Source: an uncultured Eubacterium sp. (GTDB taxonomy: Bacteria; Bacillota_A; Clostridia; Lachnospirales; Lachnospiraceae). Taken from it: a stretch of DNA of 5,551 nucleotides. The stretch is from positions 1-5,551 of the forward strand of contig CAQBGY010000238.1 of NCBI GenBank assembly GCA_948759685.1, read 5' to 3'. The translations under genes and the position numbers were made by a program. A model generated the notes under the pieces. That model ran no database searches and was not told the DNA's origin. It saw only the letters and a list, made by a program, of their open reading frames with translations. Positions 1-5,460 of the stretch are shown here, in pieces; the stretch's first letter is position 1; each line of letters starts with the position of its first letter.

Positions 1-4
1 TCTG

Positions 5-1708
5 TTACTCCATTCGCTTCAAACTTGCTCCCGCGATTTCTATATTGTCGTCATCTATGATATTGACGGTCTGGCTCAGGCTTTCTCCTAAAACACTTGT
101 GATATCCAAAACATACCTATCGTCTTCCTTATAAAAAGCATATGTATCGTTCGGACTGTAAAAGTTGCAGTTATCCCCATCAAATACCACAATCGCTCCC
201 GGTTGTGCCTGTCCGAATCCGCTATCGCCAACGCTTTTCCATTTGCCTGTAATATCATAAGAATCAGGAACTATGTAGGAAGCGTCTGAGGATTCTATAT
301 CTAATTCTGTATTGCTGGATGTCAGTTTGGCGCAATCAATAGTTCTGCTCCCATCCAAACTGACATATTTCCAATCTTTAGTATTAGCTGCATCATCCAT
401 ACAAATCAACCCGTCACCGACATCACCAAATGCAAGTCCATCAAGCATAGACAAGTCATCCACTCCAGGAGTATAAACTACACCGTCTGGCCCTATAATT
501 TTTGTCATCTGATCTATTGTTGCTTGCAGATATCCATTGGCTGAATTATTGGGGTTAGCATTATCAATTCTAACTGGTGTATATGAAAGATTTCCTTGTT
601 TATCTATAATGGATGCGTACCAATCCCCATCTGCTCCCGTCATAACTATCGGAGCGTATCCACCACTAAATGTTCCGCCGCCGATATCATTCTCCTCATA
701 CTGTTCTAAGGATATGACGAGATTCCAATCTTTATCGTAATAGCCAATCTCATTAGGATGATAATACGTTGTGCCGAATATCAGTCCTTCGCCATAGCTG
801 GAATCTGAGAGAAAATCATCTTTTTTAGAGATGGCGTTTTCTAATGCCCCGCATCCATCTCGCCACGGTTCTTCATAGTCACTATTAATTATGTACGCAA
901 ATTTAGTATTTCCGTCCTTAATAACAATGGCCGTATATCCTTCGTAGAAATTTCCTACCACCTCTGCCATACACCAACCACGAGCATATGGAAATGGAGA
1001 AAAATACTCTGTTGCGATATTATATAACCCAGAGGGTAAAACGATGTAGTTTTCTCCTATGTATCGAATGGACGAACAGTAATTAAATTCATCTATCCAT
1101 TTTTCTGGACGGAATTGTTCATCACTAGCTTTCATTTCGTTTAAGATGTTTCCATCCTTGTCTATAGTGCCGTAACGCCACTCATCCGTATCAAAATTTC
1201 GGATGTGTTGAGCCACGAAAAAATGGCCATTCCCATATGCTAGGATTAAGTAACCGCCATCAGGAGTGATTTGGCTTTCAAAAAGCACATTTCCTTCTGA
1301 ATCAATAATGCCACAGGGAGATTCTTCAGTATTGTTTTCTCTGTAAAATGCAAGCCCATCTTGGAACGGGGAGACATAAAATAACTGGCTGTCTGCTTGG
1401 TACACTAATTTTCCGTCTGTATCTATAACCCCTGTACAAAAACTATAATAACTGTTCTTGGAAAAATCCACCCACGCACGTTCATTAGAAAACGGATGCA
1501 ACTTCGTAAATGGGTAAGTTCCTATAACTACCTCTTCAGGCTCTTCGTGAGTATTTTCCTCATAATCCATGTCTGTTTCTTCATATTCCGAATCATCTTC
1601 CCATGTATCCACATTATCTACTGCGGCAGGGCTGCTATCTCCAGAATCACCGCATCCGCTAAGTAAGATGCTAAACAATATGGCTGCTATTAAAAGTTTA
1701 TTTTTCAT
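5..1708 (-). CDS. Large acidic lipoprotein with degenerate WG-like repeats (567 aa)
   Basis: Predicted exported lipoprotein, anchored to the outer face of the membrane. The ATG at 1708 is preferred over an in-frame upstream start near 1750 because it has AGGAGG at 1714-1719 with 5-nt spacing and begins directly with a lipoprotein signal peptide (MKNKLLIAAILFS...) ending in the lipobox L16-S17-G18-C19. Residues 20 to about 62 form a very acidic, disordered-looking linker. From about 85 to 470 there are degenerate repeats of the type GVIDTDGKLVY, GIIDSEGNVLF, YGTIDKDGNIL and SIIDKQGNLSY, related to the WG repeats of the first operon gene but more divergent. A distinct C-terminal unit (about 485-567, starting DITGKWKS) looks like a small beta-rich domain. 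Last visible gene of a three-gene minus-strand operon, 19 bp after its neighbour. The ligand is unknown; WG-type repeats usually suggest a surface binding or scaffold role (inference). Confidence 0.85.
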   Translation of the reverse strand: MKNKLLIAAILFSILLSGCGDSGDSSPAAVDNVDTWEDDSEYEETDMDYEENTHEEPEEVVIGTYPFTKLHPFSNERAWVDFSKNSYYSFCTGVIDTDGKLVYQADSQLFYVSPFQDGLAFYRENNTEESPCGIIDSEGNVLFESQITPDGGYLILAYGNGHFFVAQHIRNFDTDEWRYGTIDKDGNILNEMKASDEQFRPEKWIDEFNYCSSIRYIGENYIVLPSGLYNIATEYFSPFPYARGWCMAEVVGNFYEGYTAIVIKDGNTKFAYIINSDYEEPWRDGCGALENAISKKDDFLSDSSYGEGLIFGTTYYHPNEIGYYDKDWNLVISLEQYEENDIGGGTFSGGYAPIVMTGADGDWYASIIDKQGNLSYTPVRIDNANPNNSANGYLQATIDQMTKIIGPDGVVYTPGVDDLSMLDGLAFGDVGDGLICMDDAANTKDWKYVSLDGSRTIDCAKLTSSNTELDIESSDASYIVPDSYDITGKWKSVGDSGFGQAQPGAIVVFDGDNCNFYSPNDTYAFYKEDDRYVLDITSVLGESLSQTVNIIDDDNIEIAGASLKRME

Positions 1709-1727
1709 GCTCTCCTCCTGTAGTTTT

Positions 1728-2153
1728 CTAAAGCCTAGCAGCAATCGCATTCATGCGCTTTCTGCTGGAGGCCAGTTTAATTCGCCCATGGTAATATGTA
1801 CCAGAATATCCTGCTGACAATCCTTCGCCAATAGCTACTAACTCTATATCGCACCCATTAGCCGTCTCAGCGACATACACCTGAACTGCCCATACATCCC
1901 TGGAAAGACCTCGCTCTTCACCAGACAGCAAAATTGCTAAATCCTCAGAAGAACCGAACTTGCCGAATGGGTCATCTTCAATTTTATCCACATTGGCTCT
2001 CATCTCGTTCGCTATCTGCCGGAGCAAATTGGCAACTTCCTGTACATCCCTGTTTGTATGAAGTGTCCGATTCTCGGTTTTCTGGTTTACCTTACCAGAT
2101 GTTAAATACGCTATAATTGCAAGTAAAACTATAATCAATAAAAATAAAATCAT
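1728..2153 (-). CDS. Small single-pass membrane protein, unknown function (141 aa)
   Basis: I do not recognise a family. Residues 2-18 are a continuous hydrophobic segment (FLLIIVLLAIIAYL) without a signal peptidase or lipobox site, so this is probably a signal anchor or single transmembrane helix. A Lys/Arg-bearing stretch and a likely amphipathic helix (about 35-60, VANLLRQIANEMRANVDKI) follow. The C-terminal half (about 85-130) reads like alternating beta strands (VWAVQVYVAE, CDIELVAIGEG, YYHGRIKLAS) with a basic tail. The ATG has GGAGGG at 2162-2167, spacing 8 nt. It lies between two repeat-containing lipoproteins, 31 bp from the upstream stop and 19 bp from the downstream start, so it is almost certainly co-transcribed and may form part of the same membrane assembly (inference from context only). 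Confidence 0.8.
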   Translation of the reverse strand: MILFLLIIVLLAIIAYLTSGKVNQKTENRTLHTNRDVQEVANLLRQIANEMRANVDKIEDDPFGKFGSSEDLAILLSGEERGLSRDVWAVQVYVAETANGCDIELVAIGEGLSAGYSGTYYHGRIKLASSRKRMNAIAARL

Positions 2154-2184
2154 TGTTATTTCCCTCCATAAATGTATGATTTAG

Positions 2185-3702
2185 TCAATTTTGGATAAAA
2201 GAATAATTCCTCTGCATTTCCTTAAATTTTGCAGGAATTAACCAGTTGCCATCCGTATCAATTGCACCCCATAGCCCTTCATATTGAACAAATGCGTAGC
2301 TGCCATCGGCAGAAAAGCCCGTGCTAAGATCGTAGACAAAATCTATTGCAACACTTCCATCAGGGTATACAAATCCGTACTTTCCCCATGTAGAATCCTC
2401 GGCATATGAAAGTGCCAATAAAATGTCTTTATATCCACTCCATTGCCGATTCTCAAAGGACAGTGGCGCATCAACTTTTGCTAAACTATTTCCGGACATA
2501 TCAATATATACCCTACTTTCTTCTACCAGCCCTATCCCGTTGTAGGGAGACGCAGCGCTCGAATTACCGCCTTGATATTGAGGCGGTATCACCCATTTGC
2601 CGTCTATATCAATGTAACCATATAAACCGCTGGCATGGTCCGTAGCAACTGCATATGTACCACTATCTGACTTTACAAATCCCCATGTCATATCATAATA
2701 AGTGTCATCTTTGGGCAATACTTTTTCTCCATTTTTATTAATATAGGCGTAGCCGAACCCCAATTGTGGATATGAGTCATCCACTGCAACCTTGACGCAG
2801 CATAATCCCTCTACCCATCTGGCAGAAGATTCTCCATCATTTGGAGTGTATTGTGCTGGAGTATAAATAGACTCTTCTAAAATATAATTTCCGTCTGTGT
2901 CGATGAGAGAATACCCACCTTCACCATCCAGATCGAGTACAAAAGCGACTCCATCAGAGAAAGAGTACACCATATCATAGATTGGCTGAATTACAAAATT
3001 TCCAGAACGGTCAATATATCCCCAAGCTCCCCATGATTTAACGGCAGCCAAATCATCACAAAATTCATTTGCTTCTTCAAATCCACCAGAAATGGCAATT
3101 TCTCCAGATGTATCAATATATATGTAGCCATATCCCTCGGATACAATAGCAAGTCCATCTACAAAAGGACGTGCCTCTGTGAATCTGGGTTCAATTTGGT
3201 ATGCGCCTGTCGGGTCAACGTAACCATATAGACCGCTATCCTTATCTTGTGCAGCCGCTAATTCGTCAGATGTAAATTCGCCCACATCGGAAAAAGTCGG
3301 TTGGAGAACATAATCTCCGGATGTATCAATCAACCCCCATAGCTTTTGCGTGTCACTATTATCCTGCACAAAAGCAACTCCAAATGAGAACGGGCTGTAT
3401 TTGTCCTCGATATTGTAAAATTGGGGATCAATAACATAATCCCCGGTTTGGTCTATAAAACCATATAACCCGTTTTCATCTTGTACCCAAAAAGGCTCAT
3501 CACGGAAGCATTTTTCAAAAGCGGTCGTTTTAGGTTTGTCTTCTGGCTGGGTGCTTTCCTGAGATATGTCTCCAACTTCTGATTGGGTGTTTTCTTCCTC
3601 AACATCCTCATTAGAAAATTCTTTACTCGTATTATTTTTCGCGCAAGCGCATAATGACAATGTCAACAATACCGTCAACAACGCCGTAAATCCTTTTCTC
3701 AA
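2185..3702 (-). CDS. WG-repeat lipoprotein (505 aa), first gene of the operon, TTG start
   Basis: Predicted surface lipoprotein built of tandem WG/KWG-type beta-hairpin repeats. From the TTG at 3702 the protein begins MRKGFTALLTVLLTLSLCAC, a textbook signal peptide with lipobox L17-C18-A19-C20. The perfect AAAGGAGG at 3712-3719 has 9-nt spacing. A Ser/Glu/Thr-rich linker (about 21-65) precedes about 11 repeats with the core L(Y/W)G(F/Y/L)ID..G.(Y/W)(V/I)I.P.(F/Y), starting near residues 79, 121, 158, 190, 226, 263, 316, 360, 397, 441 and 477. Alternative in-frame starts exist: ATG at 3765 (with its own AGGAGG) would add 21 residues, TTG at 3807 would add 35. Both place a long Arg/Lys-rich stretch before the signal peptide, so the short form is preferred. 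Its promoter lies at 3868-3896 inside a probable invertible segment, which would make expression phase-variable. The ligand or partner is unknown. Confidence 0.87.
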   Translation of the reverse strand: MRKGFTALLTVLLTLSLCACAKNNTSKEFSNEDVEEENTQSEVGDISQESTQPEDKPKTTAFEKCFRDEPFWVQDENGLYGFIDQTGDYVIDPQFYNIEDKYSPFSFGVAFVQDNSDTQKLWGLIDTSGDYVLQPTFSDVGEFTSDELAAAQDKDSGLYGYVDPTGAYQIEPRFTEARPFVDGLAIVSEGYGYIYIDTSGEIAISGGFEEANEFCDDLAAVKSWGAWGYIDRSGNFVIQPIYDMVYSFSDGVAFVLDLDGEGGYSLIDTDGNYILEESIYTPAQYTPNDGESSARWVEGLCCVKVAVDDSYPQLGFGYAYINKNGEKVLPKDDTYYDMTWGFVKSDSGTYAVATDHASGLYGYIDIDGKWVIPPQYQGGNSSAASPYNGIGLVEESRVYIDMSGNSLAKVDAPLSFENRQWSGYKDILLALSYAEDSTWGKYGFVYPDGSVAIDFVYDLSTGFSADGSYAFVQYEGLWGAIDTDGNWLIPAKFKEMQRNYSFIQN

Positions 3703-3711
3703 TTTTCTTCT

Positions 3712-3719
3712 CCTCCTTT
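3712..3719 (-). promoter_or_regulatory. Ribosome binding site deciding the TTG start of the WG-repeat lipoprotein
   Basis: The minus strand reads AAAGGAGG, a perfect Shine-Dalgarno, 9 nt before the TTG at 3702. A second SD (AGGAGG at 3769-3774, with overlapping GGGAGG at 3772-3777) precedes the in-frame ATG at 3765. The signal peptide argues that 3702 is the functional start; use of both sites cannot be excluded. Confidence 0.7.
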
Positions 3720-3841
3720 TCGTAGTCGGTTCATATAAAATACGCCAATTACGTTGACGTAGCATAAGCCTCCTCCCTGCTTTTATTGAACCCTGTCTTA
3801 ACAACAAAAAATCACGGTCTCCAAACCGCTAAAAAATAAGA

Positions 3842-3867
3842 TGTAACACAATAGTGATATTGATACA
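3842..3867 (+). repeat. Left dyad, putative recombinase crossover site (IRL)
   Basis: A 26-bp dyad: TGTAACA (3842-3848), 12 bp, TGATACA (3861-3867). The central six bases (3852-3857) are TAGTGA. It matches the right dyad, read on the opposite strand, at 20 of 26 positions, including the complete core and the TGTAACA arm. Ten-bp arms around a 6-bp asymmetric core is the usual layout of a tyrosine recombinase site. It could alternatively be an operator, since it overlaps the expected transcription start of the lipoprotein operon. Confidence 0.65.
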
Positions 3868-3896
3868 ATTTTAACATCAAATCAGGCTATATTCAA
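3868..3896 (-). promoter_or_regulatory. SigA-type promoter of the lipoprotein operon, inside the invertible segment
   Basis: On the minus strand: -35 TTGAAT (3896-3891), a spacer of exactly 17 bp, and -10 TAAAAT (3873-3868) preceded by TGT, giving an extended TGn -10. Transcription would start near 3861, inside the left dyad, giving a leader of about 160 nt before the TTG start. I found no comparably good promoter facing either way elsewhere between 3808 and 4081. The -10 ends one base from the left dyad, so a protein bound there would interfere with transcription. Confidence 0.75.
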
Positions 3897-3989
3897 GAGG
3901 ATGTTCATACTAAAATAAAGAAAATTTGCAAATCCTATAAAAATAACGACTGATTTATAGCAAAAACAGCGGATGTTGGGCGGGCAAGA

Positions 3990-4015
3990 TGTAACATACT
4001 CACTAATATGTTACA
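3990..4015 (-). repeat. Right dyad, putative recombinase crossover site (IRR)
   Basis: A 26-bp dyad: TGTAACA (3990-3996), 12 bp, TGTTACA (4009-4015), with perfect 9-bp inner arms TGTAACATA/TATGTTACA. The central six bases on the plus strand are TCACTA (4000-4005), which is TAGTGA on the minus strand, so its orientation is inverted relative to the left dyad. The plus-strand stretch AAGATGTAACA also occurs at the left site (3838-3848 and 3986-3996). It ends exactly where the large hairpin before the recombinase begins. Confidence 0.65.
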
Positions 4016-4074
4016 AAAGCCCCCTTGTCCGGGGATACGCTATAATCAGCCGTATCTTACGACAAGGGGGCTTT
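4016..4074 (+). other. Long imperfect hairpin between the switch and the recombinase
   Basis: The outer arms AAAGCCCCCTTGTC (4016-4029) and GACAAGGGGGCTTT (4061-4074) are perfectly complementary over 14 bp. Inside, after a 2x2 mismatch, two G-U pairs and GATACG/CGTATC (4034-4039/4051-4056) continue the stem. One C (4050) is bulged, a C-G pair closes, and the loop is TATAATCA. The right arm contains AAGGGGG, the only Shine-Dalgarno-like sequence before the ATG at 4082, so the folded RNA would hide the recombinase ribosome binding site. A terminator role is less likely because the run after the stem is only CTTTATC. It could also be a DNA element for recombinase or regulator binding. Confidence 0.7.
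4064..4070 (+). promoter_or_regulatory. Shine-Dalgarno of the recombinase, inside a hairpin arm
   Basis: AAGGGGG differs by one base from AAGGAGG and lies 11 nt before the ATG at 4082. It is wholly base-paired in the predicted hairpin, unlike the exposed strong SD sites of the other genes here. Confidence 0.5.
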
Positions 4075-4081
4075 ATCAATT

Positions 4082-4654
4082 ATGGCAGCAACAGAACCGA
4101 TCAGGGACAAGAAACAGTTAAAAGAACTCGCAGACTATTTTTTACGCAAAGGACAGCTTCGCAACTATATACTGGTTGTTATGGGAACATATACCGTGCT
4201 TCGTATCAGCGACTTGCTCCGGCTGAAGTGGTCGGATGTATATGATGAAAAAAGACAGGAGTTCCGCACCCACATTACTATAATAGAGAAGAAAACTAAG
4301 AAAGAGCGCACGATTGCCCTGAATCCGCAACTGCTTGGCACGCTCCGGCAGTATTACGCTCATCGCCGAGGAGAATATGTATTTGCCAATAACCGCAAAG
4401 AGCCAAAAGCTATTAGTCGGGTACAGGCATGGCGGATTATCCACGCAGCAGTAGTGGAGCTTGGATTCACCGGAAAGATTGCCTGCCATTCTTTAAGGAA
4501 GACTTGGGGATATCATACCGTGAAAGATAATAAAGTAGCATTGGCAGTGGTTGTAGACATTTATAACCACAGTAGTTACGAAATTACAAAGCGATACCTT
4601 GGCATTACACAAGATGAACGAGATGAAGCCTATCTAGGGATGGAGTTGTTCTGA
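4082..4654 (+). CDS. Compact tyrosine recombinase, probable promoter-switch invertase (190 aa)
   Basis: Tyrosine-type site-specific recombinase: it cuts and rejoins DNA through a covalent 3'-phosphotyrosine intermediate without an external energy source. All catalytic residues are visible: R41 (LRISDLLRL), the beta-hairpin lysine K71 (EKKTKKERTIAL), H136 and R139 (CHSLRKTWGYH), H163 (YNHSS) and nucleophile Y172 (TKRYLGIT). At 190 residues it is nearly all catalytic domain. It lacks the separate N-terminal core-binding domain of XerC/XerD and phage integrases, and matches the size of FimB/FimE (about 200 aa), which flip a promoter. It starts 66 bp from a dyad that fits a crossover site and is divergent from the lipoprotein operon, so I infer it inverts 3842-4015. 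Translation is probably limited by the upstream hairpin. No strong plus-strand promoter is seen in the present orientation. It could instead be a leftover integrase of a mobile element. Confidence 0.92.
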   Translation: MAATEPIRDKKQLKELADYFLRKGQLRNYILVVMGTYTVLRISDLLRLKWSDVYDEKRQEFRTHITIIEKKTKKERTIALNPQLLGTLRQYYAHRRGEYVFANNRKEPKAISRVQAWRIIHAAVVELGFTGKIACHSLRKTWGYHTVKDNKVALAVVVDIYNHSSYEITKRYLGITQDERDEAYLGMELF

Positions 4655-4687
4655 GATGCTAATTTGGGTGGCAGTTTTACTATTAAA

Positions 4688-4717
4688 AGAGCGCGAAACA
4701 TAAGTACGCTCTGTTTT
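4688..4717 (+). terminator. Probable terminator after the recombinase
   Basis: AGAGCG (4688-4693) pairs with CGCTCT (4707-4712) across a 13-nt loop and is followed by GTTTTG. An A-run precedes the stem. It lies 34 bp after the recombinase stop. The 6-bp stem, large loop and short T-run make it moderate at best. Confidence 0.5.
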
Positions 4718-4790
4718 GTGATGCGAAAATAATTATATCCAATACATCCCTCTATTTATTTATTTATTTTTCTTTACTTCCTTTCCTCCA

Positions 4791-4997
4791 TTAGGCACTA
4801 CCTGGGTAGAGGCAGCGGAGGGGGAAACCACCATAGCGAATGTAGTAGTCTGACGGATTAACATACGTAGGATGCATGCCCAAGTAGTAGGCGTGGGTAG
4901 ACGATTTGGGGGTACGTGACCAAGCACGACCATACTCACCAACGTTGCTAACATAACCATAGCTGAGGTAGACATACCCGCTACGGACAAAAGCCAA
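4791..4997 (-). pseudogene. C-terminal fragment of a FISUMP/C-type-lectin-like variable domain
   Basis: The 68-codon frame reads FVRSGYVYLSYGYVSNVGEY, later YGRAWSRTPKSSTHAYYLG, and ends RYGGFPLRCLYPGSA. This pattern (FVRSG, G.YWS.T, AYYL, V.PS, RY.GF.(V/L)RC) is what I know from the C-terminus of Fib_succ_major/FISUMP and related C-type-lectin-fold proteins. Those domains are normally much longer, so only the tail is present. The frame stays open to a TGA near 5100, but recognisable sequence stops near 5000. The only start is a TTG at 4997 without a ribosome binding site, hence a remnant. Putative variable positions use TAC, TAT, GGC, GAC, CAT and CCT codons, all pyrimidine-ending, as expected of retroelement-diversified tails copied from AAY-rich templates. 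Family assignment is from memory of motifs, not a search. Confidence 0.5.
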
Positions 4998-5003
4998 TGG
5001 TAA

Positions 5004-5135
5004 TTGTACTATGGTGGTGGCGCCGGAGGTACTGATTATATTGGAGCATTCATCTCCCTTGTCAATTTTCGCCAGACCATGACTGCTATTTTTGGTGATT
5101 CATGGTATGGACGCCCACACCATCTTGTCATATGA
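5004..5135 (+). pseudogene. 43-codon ORF, probable tail of a truncated gene
   Basis: Between a TAA at 5001 and the TGA at 5133-5135 the frame reads LYYGGGAGGTDYIGAFISL, then VNFRQTMTAIFGDSWYGRP, ending HHLVI. The composition, with well-placed aromatics, glycines and a plausible codon pattern, looks protein-like, but I do not recognise the family. No ribosome binding site lies before the TTG at 5004, and the left edge coincides with the edge of the opposite-strand lectin-like fragment. A 3' remnant of a gene that once preceded the 98-aa gene, 28 bp downstream, is the simplest reading. It could also be a chance open frame. Confidence 0.3.
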
Positions 5136-5163
5136 TGTCGTCCTGTAAAGGAGGCGTACAAAA

Positions 5164-5460
5164 ATGGATGAGAAAGATTTTATGGAACTGCTTATAACAG
5201 AACGGATGGGAATGCACTGCGAGAAGTTTAAGGAGGACTATCCACCCACACCGGAGCAACTGGAAGCGGCAGAAAAAGCCAATATTGCTCATGACAAAGT
5301 ATTCTCAATACTGGATGCCGAACATCGCAAACTACTGGAATTTTGTGAGGATGCGGGCTTTGAGAGTTCTTCGCGAGAAAATGAGTATTATTACAGGGCG
5401 GGAATTAAAGATGGGGTGAACCTTGACCGTTTAGTAAAACAGATGAAAAGCACTGATTAG
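5164..5460 (+). CDS. Small hypothetical protein (98 aa)
   Basis: I do not recognise a firm family. The ATG has a perfect AAAGGAGG at 5147-5154 with 9-nt spacing, so it is very likely translated. The protein is acidic, soluble and probably all-helical: an N-terminal helix (DFMELLITERM), a PPTPEQLEAAEKAN helix start (about 27-40), a long helix (HDKVFSILDAEHRKLLEFCED), then ENEYYYRAGIKDGVNLDRLV at the end. A two-helix body closed by an aromatic-x-x-G-x-x-x-G/D-x-x-L segment is common in small accessory proteins on clostridial mobile elements (general impression only, no function implied). It lies 28 bp after the truncated ORF, which suggests a former operon. I see no own promoter, membrane segment or catalytic motif. 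Confidence 0.75.
   Translation: MDEKDFMELLITERMGMHCEKFKEDYPPTPEQLEAAEKANIAHDKVFSILDAEHRKLLEFCEDAGFESSSRENEYYYRAGIKDGVNLDRLVKQMKSTD

Larger units (their letters stand above)
3842..4015. mobile_element. Probable invertible promoter segment (inverton), shown in ON orientation
   Basis: The AT-rich 142-bp stretch between the two TAGTGA cores (3858-3999) carries the operon promoter and is bounded by inverted 26-bp dyads. The adjacent gene encodes a FimB/FimE-sized tyrosine recombinase. Inversion would move the promoter to about 3961-3989 on the plus strand, pointing at the recombinase, and would leave the lipoprotein operon with no promoter that I can see. The arrangement parallels the fimS switch of E. 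coli and the invertible promoters known from gut bacteria (established systems); its assignment here is inference from architecture. No flipped copy can be seen in one sequence. Confidence 0.6.

Noticed and set aside
3842..4015. The two dyads as direct repeats leading to excision
   Set aside because: In direct orientation the cores would be TAGTGA versus TCACTA and do not match; they match only in inverted orientation, which predicts inversion.
4041..4046. TATAAT in the loop of the large hairpin as a recombinase -10 box
   Set aside because: No -35 lies at 16-18 bp (TTGTCC is 10 bp away, TTACAA is 24 bp away) and there is no TG extension, so it is probably just loop sequence.
4016..4074. The hairpin arms as a second, smaller invertible element
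   Set aside because: Only 31 bp separate the arms, too little for a recombinase synapse, and the palindromic continuation of the stem fits a folded structure better.
3973..4245. A 90-codon plus-strand open frame across the right dyad, hairpin and recombinase start
   Set aside because: It overlaps the well-supported recombinase in another frame and runs through the structured DNA; no ribosome binding site supports it.
4753..4771. TTTA tetranucleotide repeat, about four units
   Set aside because: Short, in AT-rich non-coding DNA after the recombinase terminator; it could vary by slippage, but no gene start or promoter lies close enough to be affected.
4760..4990. A 76-codon minus-strand open frame overlapping the lectin-like fragment
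   Set aside because: It is out of frame with the recognisable FVRSG...RCL sequence, has a biased composition (Met/Thr/Val-rich), and lacks a convincing ribosome binding site.
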